Of a stretch of 64,000 bases of DNA, positions 17,076-26,261 are shown one piece after another. How positions within the stretch are numbered: position 1 is the first letter of the stretch; the number at the start of each line of letters is the position of its first letter. Position numbers and translations under genes: made by a program. Source of the stretch: Xanthomonas prunicola (GTDB lineage: Bacteria; Pseudomonadota; Gammaproteobacteria; Xanthomonadales; Xanthomonadaceae); assembly GCF_002846205.1 (NCBI RefSeq), contig NZ_PHKV01000009.1, forward strand, positions 1 to 64,000, read 5' to 3'. Under the pieces are notes generated by a model. That model saw nothing but the letters and a program-made list of their open reading frames with translations. It was not told the DNA's origin and did not search any database.

Positions 17076-19060
17076 GGAAGCGACTCCTGTGCGATGGCCA
17101 CAGCCGGATGCGCCACAGATGCGGCCGATGTATTGAAGGTCGCCGGCGCACGAAAGCGGCGTGCGCAGGCGCTGACGAAGCCGCCCAGCATCATCAGCAG
17201 GCCGCCGGCCCAGATCCAGCGAATGAAAGGTTTGTAGTACAGCCGCAGCGTCCAGTCGTATTCGATGTGCTGGTCGTCCAAGGGCTCGCCGAGTGCCACA
17301 TACAGATCGCGCGTGACGCCGGGATCGATCGCCGATTCGGTCTGGATCCGCTCGCTGCTGTACAGGCGTTTTTGCGGATGCAGTTGCGCCACGACCTGGC
17401 CATCGCGGCTGACCTGCACGCTGCCTTGTTCGGCCTTCCAGTTGGGCCCATCCACCAGTTGCACGCCATCGAAACGGAAGCTGTAGCCAGCGATCTGCGC
17501 GCTCTGGCCGGGCGACAACCGCACATCGCGTTCCACCGACAGGCTGTCGGACACCAGCACACCGGCAACGAACACCGCCACGCCCGCATGCGCGATCAGC
17601 ATGCCGGCCATTTCAGCAGGGAAGCGCCGCCCGCGCGGCATGTCGCGCCAACGTTTGTGGACGTACAGCGCGGTGCCGGCGGCCACCCATGCGGCGACGC
17701 CCATGCCGGCGATCGCCTTGGCCTGACCATCGGCAAACACACTGCCGATCAGCGCGCAGGCGATCGCGGCGATACCGGCGCGGGTGCCGAGTGCCTTCAA
17801 CGGTGCGGCCTCGGCCTTGCCCCAGCGCAGGTAAGGACCGAACGGCAGCAACAGCACCACCGGCAACATCAACAACGGAAACAGCAAGCCGAAGTAGGGC
17901 GGGCCGACCGACACCTTGCCCAGGCCGAACGCATCCGTGATCAGCGGGAATAACGTGCCCAGCAACACCATTGCCGCGGCCACGGTGAGCAGCAGATTGC
18001 CGATGAGAATGCCGGTTTCGCGCGAGGCTGCGGCGAATGGTTTGCCGCTGGCAATCTTGGGCGCGCGTAGTGCATACAACAGCAGCGAGCCGCCGACCAC
18101 CGCCACCAGAAAAATGAGGATGTACAAACCGCGACGGGGATCGGCAGCGAAGGCATGCACCGAGGTCAGCACACCCGAGCGCACCAGGAAAGTGCCCAGC
18201 AGCGACAGCGAGAACGCCAGGATCGACAGCAGGATGGTCCACGCGCGCAGGCTGCCGCGTTTTTCGGTCACTGCCTGGGTGTGGATCAACGCAGTACCGA
18301 CCAGCCACGGCATGAAACTGGCGTTTTCCACCGGGTCCCAGAACCACCAGCCGCCCCAGCCCAGTTCCGCATACGCCCACCAGCTGCCGGCGACGATGCC
18401 GGCGGTGAGGCAAGCCCAGGCCACATTGGTCCACGGCCGCGCCCAGCGCACCCAGGCCTGTTCCAGCTCGCCGCCGAGCAATGCCGCCACCGCAAACGCG
18501 AACGCCACCGAGAACCCGACATAGCCGGTGTACAGCACCGGTGGGTGGAAGGTCATGCCCGGATCCTGCAGCACCGGATTGAGTTCGTTGCCATCCAGCG
18601 GAATCGGCGACAGCCGTCCGAACGGATTGGAGGTCAGCAGGATGAAAGCCAGAAAGCCCACCGAGATCAGCCCCAGTACCGCCAGCACGCGCGCGGCAAA
18701 ATATTGCGGAAGATGCCGGCTGAAAGCAGCCAGCAACACCGTCCAGGTGGCGAGGATCGCAATCCACAGCAGCAACGAGCCTTCGTGCGCGCCCCACACC
18801 GCGGCCAAGCGGTAGTACCAGGGCAGGGCGATGTTGGCGTTGGCGGCGACGTAGCCCACCGAGAAATCCAGCGATAACAGCGACCAGGCGAGCAGGCCGA
18901 ACGCCATCCACACGAACACCGCCTGGCCAACCGCCGCAGGCCGCGCAATGCACATCAATGCGGTGTTGCCGCGCCACGCACCGACCAACGGCAACACGCC
19001 CTGGGCAAGCGATAGCAGGAGCGCCAGGATCAATGCGATCTGGCCAAGTTCAGGCGTCAT
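17072..19060 (-). CDS. ccmF: Heme lyase subunit CcmF
   Basis: This large polytopic membrane protein has 662 residues. The tryptophan-rich heme-handling motif W-G-G-W-W-F-W-D-P-V-E-N sits in a periplasmic loop near residue 235. About 14 membrane segments flank it, and a large periplasmic domain precedes the last helix. Together with CcmH and CcmI it takes heme from holo-CcmE and attaches it to apocytochromes. The length fits the family (about 640-670). Confidence 0.97.
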   Translation of the reverse strand: MTPELGQIALILALLLSLAQGVLPLVGAWRGNTALMCIARPAAVGQAVFVWMAFGLLAWSLLSLDFSVGYVAANANIALPWYYRLAAVWGAHEGSLLLWIAILATWTVLLAAFSRHLPQYFAARVLAVLGLISVGFLAFILLTSNPFGRLSPIPLDGNELNPVLQDPGMTFHPPVLYTGYVGFSVAFAFAVAALLGGELEQAWVRWARPWTNVAWACLTAGIVAGSWWAYAELGWGGWWFWDPVENASFMPWLVGTALIHTQAVTEKRGSLRAWTILLSILAFSLSLLGTFLVRSGVLTSVHAFAADPRRGLYILIFLVAVVGGSLLLYALRAPKIASGKPFAAASRETGILIGNLLLTVAAAMVLLGTLFPLITDAFGLGKVSVGPPYFGLLFPLLMLPVVLLLPFGPYLRWGKAEAAPLKALGTRAGIAAIACALIGSVFADGQAKAIAGMGVAAWVAAGTALYVHKRWRDMPRGRRFPAEMAGMLIAHAGVAVFVAGVLVSDSLSVERDVRLSPGQSAQIAGYSFRFDGVQLVDGPNWKAEQGSVQVSRDGQVVAQLHPQKRLYSSERIQTESAIDPGVTRDLYVALGEPLDDQHIEYDWTLRLYYKPFIRWIWAGGLLMMLGGFVSACARRFRAPATFNTSAASVAHPAVAIAQESLP

Positions 19061-19123
19061 GGGCGAATCGCAAGGTGGAACGGAAAGAAAGCATCGACGT
19101 GCGTGGCACCCACCGGCAGCGCA

Positions 19124-19594
19124 TCAACGCGGCGCGGTCAGCGGTGCGGCGGTGGCGGGAATCGGCTTGCCAAGATGGCCTTCGGCCATCGCATCCTTCA
19201 ACTCTTTCGGCATATAGGTTTCGTCGTGCTTTGCCAGCACCTCGTTGGCGACAAAGCGCCCGCCCTGCATGCGTCCGTTGGCGATGACCGATTGGTTGTC
19301 GCGAAACAGGTCCGGAAGAATGCCGGTGTACTCCACCTGGGTCGCAGCGTGTTTGTCGATGACGGTGAAGCTGACTTTCAGCGAATCGCTGGCGCGCCGG
19401 ATCGAGCCGGCCTTGACCATGCCGCCGAGGCGGAACTGCTGATAGCCGGTGGCTTCGCCTGCGCGGACCTGGCTGGGAGTGAACAGGTAGCTCATGTTCC
19501 GCTGCAACGCGAACACGATGAGCGTGACGGCCAGCGCGGCGGCGGCGAGTACGCCGATCACCACCCACAGACGTTGTTTGCGCGTGGCATTCAT
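19124..19594 (-). CDS. ccmE: Periplasmic heme chaperone CcmE
   Basis: This 156-residue protein has one N-terminal membrane anchor (about residues 10-30) and an OB-fold periplasmic domain. The heme-binding His lies in [14 protein letters not shown], which matches the family's L-A-K-H-D-E-x-Y-x-P-x-E. It carries heme covalently from CcmC to CcmF. ATG 19594 overlaps the ccmD stop in an ATGA arrangement. A 63-base gap separates it from ccmF. Confidence 0.96.
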   Translation of the reverse strand: MNATRKQRLWVVIGVLAAAALAVTLIVFALQRNMSYLFTPSQVRAGEATGYQQFRLGGMVKAGSIRRASDSLKVSFTVIDKHAATQVEYTGILPDLFRDNQSVIANGRMQGGRFVANEVLAKHDETYMPKELKDAMAEGHLGKPIPATAAPLTAPR

Positions 19595-19797
19595 GGCGCG
19601 TCCCGCTCCAGCACAGCGGCGGGTTGATCGCGTGCACGCCGCGGTGCCTGCCGCTGCAGCTGGCCGCGCAGTTCGCGCGGCAGGCGGCGACGCCGTAGCC
19701 ACGGCGCTGCCAGATCGGCCAGCAACACCAGCATAAACACGGCGTAGGCGGTCCACACGTACTGGCCGTAGCCGCCCATTGCCCAAAAGGTGCTCAT
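19591..19797 (-). CDS. ccmD: Heme exporter protein CcmD
   Basis: This 68-residue protein has one membrane helix (about residues 14-32) with the typical [11 protein letters not shown] lead-in and a basic cytoplasmic tail ([10 protein letters not shown]). CcmD helps release holo-CcmE from CcmC. Overlaps with ccmC and ccmE by 4 bases each support one operon. Confidence 0.92.
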   Translation of the reverse strand: MSTFWAMGGYGQYVWTAYAVFMLVLLADLAAPWLRRRRLPRELRGQLQRQAPRRARDQPAAVLERDAP

Positions 19798-20552
19798 GCG
19801 GTGCGCTCCGTCAACACGATCCGGCGGACCCAGTCCTTGCCGCTTTCAAGCGCCAGCAGTTCCACACGCACGCGGCCGAACAGGCTGGCGACGTAATAGC
19901 ACTTGGTTGCCAGCATCATGGTCAGCAGCGGCCACAGCATGTCTGCGCCCATTTTGGAGGGGCCGAGCAGGCGGACAGTTGAGCCCTGGTGCAGCGTGTT
20001 CCACCACACCACCGAGTAATGCACGATGGGCAGATTCACCAGGCCGACCAGTGCCAGCAGCCCGGCTGCACGCATCGCCTGACGACGGTCTTCCACGGCG
20101 TAATACAGACCAAGCACGCCCAGATACAAAAACAGCAGCAGCAACTCGGAGGTGAGCCGCGCATCCCAGGTCCACCAGGTGCCCCACATCGGCTTGCCCC
20201 ACAGGGAGCCGGTGCACAGGGTGATGAAGGTGAATGCCGCGCCGATCGGCGCCGAAGCCATGGTGACCACTTCGGCCAGCTTGATACGCCACACCAGCGC
20301 AATGAACGCCGAAACGCCCATCGCCGCGTAGATGAAAAGACTCATCCACGCACTTGGCACGTGGATGAAGATGATGCGGTAGGCATCGTGTTGCTGATAG
20401 TCCGGCGGCGCCAGCACCAGGCCGCCGTACGCGGCCACTGCGCCGAGCAGCAAGGCCAGCCCCAGCGCCCACGGACGCACGCTGCCGGCGATGCGATAAA
20501 ACGTGGGCGGCGAGCTGAGTTTATGCAGCCATAAGGGAATCCACTTGGCCAT
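19794..20552 (-). CDS. ccmC: Heme exporter/handling protein CcmC
   Basis: This 252-residue polytopic protein has six membrane segments and the periplasmic tryptophan motif [14 protein letters not shown] that binds heme for transfer to CcmE. Conserved His residues flank the motif ([16 protein letters not shown]). The start is ATG 20552, ten bases after the stop of a subtilase gene. In most genomes ccmA and ccmB, the ATPase and permease, sit directly upstream. Here they are absent from that position and from the whole window. Confidence 0.96.
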   Translation of the reverse strand: MAKWIPLWLHKLSSPPTFYRIAGSVRPWALGLALLLGAVAAYGGLVLAPPDYQQHDAYRIIFIHVPSAWMSLFIYAAMGVSAFIALVWRIKLAEVVTMASAPIGAAFTFITLCTGSLWGKPMWGTWWTWDARLTSELLLLFLYLGVLGLYYAVEDRRQAMRAAGLLALVGLVNLPIVHYSVVWWNTLHQGSTVRLLGPSKMGADMLWPLLTMMLATKCYYVASLFGRVRVELLALESGKDWVRRIVLTERTA

Positions 20553-20562
20553 GCCGGTGCCG

Positions 20563-21888
20563 TCAGTTGGAATGTTTGGCGTGAGACGCCAACGCCTGCA
20601 CTGCGGCGCCGGCGTTGACCTGCAACTGCCCGTCGGAGACCTTGCTGGTGCGCTGCATGAGCTCACGCAAGGCCGCTGCATCCATCGACGGTTGCAGCGA
20701 CAACAACAGCGCGGCCATGCCGCTGACATGCGCGGTGGCCATCGACGAACCGGAGGTAAAATCGTAACGGCCGTTCGGCTGCGTGGTCAGGATGTCCTTG
20801 CCGGGCGCGCTGAGCACGCCGGGCATGGCCGGCGTTGCGCTGCTGCTGCGCACCACCAGGACGCCGGGTACGTCATTGGGAAACCCGTCCAGACGCCCGT
20901 TCGGTGGCATGGCCGCCACCACGATGCGGCCCTGTTGCACCAGCTGCTGCAGCATCTTGCTCAGCAGCGGATCGGCCGGGCCGCCCAGGCTCAGATTGAT
21001 CACGCGCGCGGAGCTGTTGTTGATTGCCGCCAGCGCCTTGGCCAGGGTGAAAGTGTTGCAACGTGCGGTGGCGCCGACCGTGGGCGCGTACCAGCACGCC
21101 TTGTAGACGCTCAACATGGCCTTGGGGGCCATACCGACGATGCCTTGGTGATTGTTGCTGCCGGCAGCGATGATGCCCGCCACTTCGGTGCCGTGCGAAT
21201 CGGTGCTGGTCATGACCGGTTTGTCATCGACCAGATCGTGCACGTCGCGGATGCGCGCTTTTAGATCCGGGTGGTTGGTGTCCACGCCGGTATCGACCAC
21301 TGCGATCAGCACGCCGCGCCCCTGCGTGACGGTCTGCGCGCTGGCGGCATCGGTGTCGATGAAGCCGCGTTGCATGTCCACGTACGGGTCGTTGTAGCTG
21401 GACAGCGGGGTGGTCTTTTCCGACGCGTCGGCGGAGAACACCGAGAAATCCTGCACCGGCTGCACCAGCTCCACGCCTTCGTCGTCGGCCAGTGCACTGA
21501 CCAGGTCATCGCGCGACACGCCGGGCGGTGGTTGCAGCACAGCGCAATACAGACCCAGCGAGGTGATCGGCCAGGCCGAGACTTCGCGCAATTTGTAGCG
21601 TTGCTTGATGCTGTCCATGCGCGCGGCAGCCTTCTGGCCGGCGCCGTAATAGCTGGACGCGTAGCCGATCAGGCTGGAGCCGGCGCGGGCTGGCGGTGCC
21701 GCGAGCGGGTTGGCCACCGCCAGCAGGATGTCGCGGCTGCTGTCGGGCATCTGCGCATCGGCAGGTGCCTTGGCGGGGCCGGCAACATCCGTCGCCGGCT
21801 CCTGTTGGACTGCGGCAGCATGCGCGCTGGTGTGCGCGCCCAGGCCAACGAGTGCGGCGATCAGGCCGATGGCGAACAGGCGATTCAT
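20563..21888 (-). CDS. Secreted subtilisin-family (S8) serine peptidase
   Basis: This 441-residue protein has a signal peptide (cleavage probably after S-A-H-A at about residue 24), a pro-region of roughly 160 residues, and a subtilase domain with the complete triad. Asp199 is in A-V-V-D-T-G-V, His232 in S-H-G-T-E-V-A-G and Ser382 in T-S-G-S-S-M-A-T-A. Its start overlaps the end of the anti-sigma gene by 4 bases, so it is co-transcribed with the ECF sigma/anti-sigma pair. It may be an output of that regulon or a protease that acts on it. It lies 10 bases upstream of ccmC, an unusual neighbour. Confidence 0.9.
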   Translation of the reverse strand: MNRLFAIGLIAALVGLGAHTSAHAAAVQQEPATDVAGPAKAPADAQMPDSSRDILLAVANPLAAPPARAGSSLIGYASSYYGAGQKAAARMDSIKQRYKLREVSAWPITSLGLYCAVLQPPPGVSRDDLVSALADDEGVELVQPVQDFSVFSADASEKTTPLSSYNDPYVDMQRGFIDTDAASAQTVTQGRGVLIAVVDTGVDTNHPDLKARIRDVHDLVDDKPVMTSTDSHGTEVAGIIAAGSNNHQGIVGMAPKAMLSVYKACWYAPTVGATARCNTFTLAKALAAINNSSARVINLSLGGPADPLLSKMLQQLVQQGRIVVAAMPPNGRLDGFPNDVPGVLVVRSSSATPAMPGVLSAPGKDILTTQPNGRYDFTSGSSMATAHVSGMAALLLSLQPSMDAAALRELMQRTSKVSDGQLQVNAGAAVQALASHAKHSN

Positions 21889-22547
21889 GGGGCCGAGACG
21901 ATCTCCGCCAGACGGATGCCCGGAGTGGCGCGGAGTTGCTGCACGGTCTGCTGCGGTTGCGGTTGCGCCAGCGGCTGCGGTGCAGCAGGCACCACGGTGT
22001 AAGCGCCCATGTCGTTGGGACCGCCGACCACCTGCAGCTGCTGTGCATGCAGCAGCTGGTCCCAGTCGGCCACGGTCATCTTCGCGTCCGGCACTACACG
22101 GATGGCGCCTTGCGGCATCGGCAACGCCGTGGCGCTGCTGAGCGTGCGGTAGTCGTGCGACGGGGCGGGCGAGGCCAGCTTGACACCCATCACGCCCAGG
22201 CCGATGGCCTGCACCAGCGCCGCGGCGGCCAGGGCGCGCACCGTCCAGCTGCCGGACCGGCGCGCTGTCGGCACACGCTTAGGTTCGGTGTGCTGCTCGG
22301 GTGCATCCAGGCGGCCGAGTAGGCGCTGCAGCCCGGCGTTCGGGTCCAGCTTCACTGCAGACGGCAGCGCCAAAGCCTGGCGCAGGCGGTTCTGCTGGGC
22401 GAATTCGGCGCTACACGAGGCGCACTTGGCCACGTGCGCAATCAGCCAGGTGTTTTCTTCCTCGGTGGCACTGTCCAGCAGCACCGCCGGCATCAATTCC
22501 CAGGCGTGCGAGCATTCCTTGCCAGGCGCGATGAAAAACGTCTTCAT
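21885..22547 (-). CDS. Anti-sigma factor with zinc-binding N-terminus
   Basis: This 220-residue protein has an N-terminal ZAS-like (zinc-associated anti-sigma) segment with Cys12, His14 and H-V-A-K-C-A-S-C. A basic stretch (P-T-A-R-R-S-G) leads into a membrane helix (A-L-A-A-A-A-L-V-Q-A-I-G-L-G-V), and the C-terminal domain is proline/glutamine-rich and presumably periplasmic. Such proteins hold an ECF sigma at the membrane until an outside signal frees it. ATG 22547 overlaps the sigma gene stop, the usual sigma/anti-sigma arrangement. Function is inferred from architecture and neighbours. Confidence 0.8.
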   Translation of the reverse strand: MKTFFIAPGKECSHAWELMPAVLLDSATEEENTWLIAHVAKCASCSAEFAQQNRLRQALALPSAVKLDPNAGLQRLLGRLDAPEQHTEPKRVPTARRSGSWTVRALAAAALVQAIGLGVMGVKLASPAPSHDYRTLSSATALPMPQGAIRVVPDAKMTVADWDQLLHAQQLQVVGGPNDMGAYTVVPAAPQPLAQPQPQQTVQQLRATPGIRLAEIVSAP

Positions 22548-23137
22548 TGCATGATCTCCGTGTAAGGGGCGCCGCCGGCCAGGCCGGGGAGCACATTGCG
22601 TAATTTGACCCGGGCATGGAACAACCGGGCTTTGATGGTGCCAACAGGGCACTGCATGATGTCGGCCACTTCTTCGAGTTTGTGGCCGACGCCGTAGACC
22701 AGCTCGATCACCAGGCGCTGGTCCGGCGACAACCGTTCCATGCCCTTGTCCAACCAGTCGCGCAGTTCGCGCTCGTCGTTGTCGTCGGCGCTGGGGGCAT
22801 GGTCTTCCACCACGGCGGTGTCGTCGATGGCCTCGCCGTCATGCTGGCGCAGGCACTTGAGCCCGCAGCGGTAGGCGATGCCCATGATCCAGGTGGACAC
22901 CTGCGAATCGCCGCGGAAGTCGCCGGCCTTCTGCCAGGCGATCCAGAAACAATCGTTGATGGCTTCTTCGATGATGTCCGGGCGTCGGGTCAACCGCGAC
23001 AGGAACCGGCACAGCCGGCCGTGGTAGCTGTGGTACATGCTGGCCAGCGCGCCGCGATCGCCCGCGGCCATGCGGCGCAACAGCATGCGGTCGGTGGCAT
23101 CGCCCAAGGTATCGGTGTCATTCATCAAGGCAGGCAT
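22544..23137 (-). CDS. ECF-type RNA polymerase sigma factor
   Basis: This sigma-70 family protein of 197 residues has only regions 2 and 4. Region 2 includes R-L-C-R-F-L-S-R-L-T and the conserved D-C-F-W-I-A-W-Q with the -10 recognition helix. Region 4 includes L-S-P-D-Q-R-L-V-I-E-L-V-Y and the helix-turn-helix G-T-I-K-A-R-L-F-H-A-R that reads the -35. An acidic linker joins them. The true start may be the second Met (23125). It is followed without gap by its probable anti-sigma and a subtilase. Confidence 0.9.
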   Translation of the reverse strand: MPALMNDTDTLGDATDRMLLRRMAAGDRGALASMYHSYHGRLCRFLSRLTRRPDIIEEAINDCFWIAWQKAGDFRGDSQVSTWIMGIAYRCGLKCLRQHDGEAIDDTAVVEDHAPSADDNDERELRDWLDKGMERLSPDQRLVIELVYGVGHKLEEVADIMQCPVGTIKARLFHARVKLRNVLPGLAGGAPYTEIMQ

Positions 23138-23188
23138 CGCTGGTAACCCACGTCAGTGCGCGCAGGCAGGCAAAAGGTTGCGTATGGA

Positions 23189-23941
23189 TCAGAAGGTTCT
23201 GGAGACCGTGCCCAGCCACGGCATTTCGCCGGGGCCACCTTGCATGCGTGGGGTATTGCCGCTGGTCAGGATGCGCTCGGCTTTCAGCGTCCATCCGGCG
23301 CGGCTCCACTTCAGGCCCAGTTGACCGTATTGATAGCGGCCGGAGTGGGGCGCACCGTAGGCCATGGCCGGAAAACGCGACGAGCCGGCGCCGAGCGACA
23401 GGCTGAAATCGTTGCTCAGCGGGACGTTGGCGGTGACGTCGAAGGCCACATTCCACGGCGATTGGTCGGCGCGCGGGAAGTTGAAAGTGGACAGCGAAAA
23501 CGTCAGTACGTCGCGGTAGGACCAGGCCAGGCTGGCTTCCTGGCGGTTGAAGGTGCGGGTGGAGCGGTCGGTCGGATAGGCGTAGTAGAGCAGGCTGGCC
23601 TGCATCTGCCAGCGGTCGCCCAGCATCCAGGCGCGCCCGACCTGGGCGGCGACTGCCACCGGGTCGCTCCAGGCGGGCGACTGCAACGCCACCGACGTAG
23701 AGACCGACCAGCCGGGGGAGGGCAGCCAGTAACCGGCCGCCTGCACGGTGACCTTGTTGGGCGCGATGGAGATGCCGCGGTCGATCAGGCTGGAGGTCAC
23801 CGCCACCGCACCGCCGAGGTCATTGGCCAGGGCGCTGCCGCAGCAGCCAGATACCAGCGTGAGCAGCAGCCATTGGAGCAGTCGGGGTTGCCTGCGCGGC
23901 GCATGCAGGCATCCGGGCTGCGCAGCGGGCGCGGCTGGCAT
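23189..23941 (-). CDS. Putative outer-membrane beta-barrel protein
   Basis: A basic N-terminus and hydrophobic signal (L-L-Q-W-L-L-L-T-L-V-S-G, cut near S-A-L-A) precede a series of alternating strands rich in aromatic residues. The protein ends in Phe (V-S-R-T-F), the usual outer-membrane barrel signature. The start of the mature part (A-V-A-V-T-S-S-L-I-D-R-G-I-S) resembles the Gcw_chp/TIGR02001 family of putative porins. The substrate is unknown. The start is uncertain: ATG 23941 gives 250 residues and ATG 23977 adds twelve. It precedes the sigma factor gene on the same strand by 51 bases and may belong to that unit. Confidence 0.7.
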   Translation of the reverse strand: MPAAPAAQPGCLHAPRRQPRLLQWLLLTLVSGCCGSALANDLGGAVAVTSSLIDRGISIAPNKVTVQAAGYWLPSPGWSVSTSVALQSPAWSDPVAVAAQVGRAWMLGDRWQMQASLLYYAYPTDRSTRTFNRQEASLAWSYRDVLTFSLSTFNFPRADQSPWNVAFDVTANVPLSNDFSLSLGAGSSRFPAMAYGAPHSGRYQYGQLGLKWSRAGWTLKAERILTSGNTPRMQGGPGEMPWLGTVSRTF

Positions 23942-24416
23942 CGCCTTGAAGCATTCGTCGTACGCGGTAGAGCCCATCAGTGCGCCCACGCAGAAGCGCC
24001 ACGGGCGCAGTGGCGTCGCGGTCGCAGGGGGAGCGGCTTGGAGGTGGAAACGGTCGGCAATGGCGTGAGAGGTGGGCGTGAAACGGGGACGCGATGGTGA
24101 CCTATGACGGTGGGCGAGACCGCCGCGGCTGCGGCGATTCCGTCCGTCTACGCGAAGGCATAGTGTCAGAAAACGCACATCCGTCCTGTCGGCCTGTGCA
24201 GGATGTTTCCAGATCGGGACTGGACAGGCGGCCGGCGGACAGGCCGCCGCAGCTGGAAAAGCGCGCCCGCCACAGCCACGGCGGCAGCGAAGGTTGCCTG
24301 CAGGCGACATGCCCGGAATGCCGAAGACCGCAACCGCAGGCAGGCAGTGTGCGTTGCGGTTTGTGCACCCTCCGTCCCCCCGGCGGATGCCAAGGCGCCA
24401 CGCGCGCTGATCGACC
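23942..24416. other. Intergenic region between outer-membrane protein and cytochrome c genes
   Basis: This 475-base stretch on the leader side of the barrel gene and downstream of the cytochrome c gene contains no convincing gene. A 7-bp inverted repeat (GGCGGCC at 24227-24233, GGCCGCC at 24242-24248) could be part of the terminator of the cytochrome operon, but it has no T-run. Confidence 0.4.
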
Positions 24417-24809
24417 CTACTTCAAGGTGTTGAGGTAGGCGATCAACGCATCAAGCTCCTTCGGATCGTCCAGGCCGTCGTACTTCATCTTGGTGCCCGG
24501 CAGGGCTTTGGTCGAGGATTGCGACAGATAGGACTTGAGCTGGGCCGGGGTCCAGGTCCACTTGCTGTTCTTGAGCGCGTCGGAGTAACCGCTGAAGTCC
24601 GCAACGGTGCCAGCAGGACGGCCGGCCACGCCGAACAGGGACGGGCCTTTCTTGTTCTTGCCCTGTTTGGCGCTATGGCATTCGCCGCATTCGGTAAGGA
24701 AGGTGCCGGCGCCATCGGCAGCGTGTGCCGAGGGCACGGGCAGTGCGCCTGCTAGCAACAGGCCGGCCAGCGGGGCGTACAACAGGCAGAGCGTGCGGGG
24801 TGCGTTCAT
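24417..24809 (-). CDS. Periplasmic monoheme cytochrome c (class I)
   Basis: This 130-residue protein has a signal peptide (about residues 1-30, cut after A-H-A) and one heme-binding C-G-E-C-H at residues 41-45. A likely axial Met108 lies in L-P-G-T-K-M-K-Y, and a final helix reads L-D-A-L-I-A-Y-L. It shuttles electrons in the periplasm. It is the third gene of a minus-strand group with an outer-membrane heme-barrel protein and a cytochrome b561. The neighbouring ccm operon supplies the heme attachment machinery. Confidence 0.9.
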   Translation of the reverse strand: MNAPRTLCLLYAPLAGLLLAGALPVPSAHAADGAGTFLTECGECHSAKQGKNKKGPSLFGVAGRPAGTVADFSGYSDALKNSKWTWTPAQLKSYLSQSSTKALPGTKMKYDGLDDPKELDALIAYLNTLK

Positions 24810-24834
24810 GTAGATCCGTACAGGTGCGGGGGAA

Positions 24835-26178
24835 TTAGAAGGCCAGGTTGACCGACAGGGTGAAGCTGTCGAGGTCGCGCGGATTGGTGATCGGCGGGCC
24901 GCGGAACACATTGGAGGTGCTGCCGTTGAACTTGTCGAAACGGAACCAGCCAGCCGACACGCGCAGGTTGGCGATGGAGGTGTAGGTGCCTTCCTTGCCG
25001 AACGGGCTCCAGTACAGCAGGATCAAATTGCTGGTGGTGTCGGGGATGCCTACCGGCGAATAGCGCGCCGCATCGAACGAGCCGGTGTTGATCATGTGCG
25101 CGGCCAGCACGCCGTAGGTCTGTTTGAAGGCGTAGTTCATGCTGATGGTCTGATCGCGCACGCTGCCGCGGTCGAGCGCCGGCATGGTGGGATCGGTCGA
25201 CATCAGCGGGCTGCCGTATTTGCGGCGCTCGTAGATGTTGACGTAGGCCAGCGACAGCACGTGTTCGCGGGTGCCGAGGAACTGGTAGGTCAGGTCGTAG
25301 CCGAGGTCGGTGAGGTCGTCGCTGGGCCCGACACGCAGGGGCTGGCGGCGCGTATTGAGCGCGGTCAGGCCCACCGAGAAGAACTGGCGCTTCATGTCCT
25401 TCATATAGGCAACACGCGCATAGCGGGTGTCGCTGAGCTTGCCCGGGTCGCCGTTGACCGGCCAGCCGAGACGATCCTGCGCCGACGGCGACAGTGCTCC
25501 GTAGCTACCCACTTCACCGTACCAATTGCGGTCGTACAGACCGTAGACGCTGGCGCCGATGACGCGGTTGGACAGCGCCGAGGAACTGAGCATGGTGGAC
25601 GCGCCACCATTGGAGGCCGGGGTCAGCGTGGAGGCGTTCGGCAACACGTGCACCGGGTCGGAAATGCCCGGGTTGTTGTTGACGCTGACGCCGATCATGG
25701 TGTCCTTGCCGGCCATCTGGAACGGCTTGCTGACCAAGCGCAGATCGACATCGTCCAGGCGCGTATCGAAGGTGGCGTTGCCGCTGTTGTTGGAGCGGAT
25801 CTTGGAATAGCCGCCGATGTTGTCGCTGAGGCGGCCGCCCAGGTACAGGTCCGCTTCGCGCAGTCGTGAGGTGCTGTCGCCGCGGTTAGGGTTGTTGCGC
25901 GACCAGGTGAGCTGGCCGGACACCGGAATCTTGGTGCCGTCGCCATCGGTATCGGTAAAACCGCCGAGTTTGAAGCGCATGCCGTAGGGCGTGAGCGACG
26001 GGCCGTAGGAGCCGACGTGGCAATCCGCGCAGGACGAGCCGGTCTGGCGCGCGAATGAAGGAATCGCCTGCGCCTGCGTACTGGCCAGCAGCAGCAACGG
26101 GCCGGACACGCACAACAAGGACGTCAGGGAGGCGGTACGCGTGGCAGTGCGACGCGGAGCGGGCTGGGAAGTGGGCAT
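24835..26178 (-). CDS. Outer-membrane barrel protein with one N-terminal c-type heme motif
   Basis: The 447-residue protein starts at ATG 26178, with AAGGA six bases ahead. After a signal peptide (cut near A-Q-A) comes F-A-R-Q-T-G-S-S-C-A-D-C-H, a heme c site at residues 50-54, followed by Y-G-P-S-L-T-P-Y-G-M-R-F-K-L-G-G. The remaining ~370 residues are alternating beta strands ending S-V-N-L-A-F, typical of a large outer-membrane barrel. The pattern of a heme plug plus porin suggests electron passage through the outer membrane, but the substrate and direction are not known. The gene lies between a cytochrome c gene and a cytochrome b561 gene on the same strand. Confidence 0.8.
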   Translation of the reverse strand: MPTSQPAPRRTATRTASLTSLLCVSGPLLLLASTQAQAIPSFARQTGSSCADCHVGSYGPSLTPYGMRFKLGGFTDTDGDGTKIPVSGQLTWSRNNPNRGDSTSRLREADLYLGGRLSDNIGGYSKIRSNNSGNATFDTRLDDVDLRLVSKPFQMAGKDTMIGVSVNNNPGISDPVHVLPNASTLTPASNGGASTMLSSSALSNRVIGASVYGLYDRNWYGEVGSYGALSPSAQDRLGWPVNGDPGKLSDTRYARVAYMKDMKRQFFSVGLTALNTRRQPLRVGPSDDLTDLGYDLTYQFLGTREHVLSLAYVNIYERRKYGSPLMSTDPTMPALDRGSVRDQTISMNYAFKQTYGVLAAHMINTGSFDAARYSPVGIPDTTSNLILLYWSPFGKEGTYTSIANLRVSAGWFRFDKFNGSTSNVFRGPPITNPRDLDSFTLSVNLAF

Positions 26179-26261
26179 GGAAAGTCCTTGTTCGACGGTG
26201 CGGGATGTAGCGATGCGGGAACGGGCGAGGAAGCCAATGACAGAAGGCGGGTTGCGGCGGT

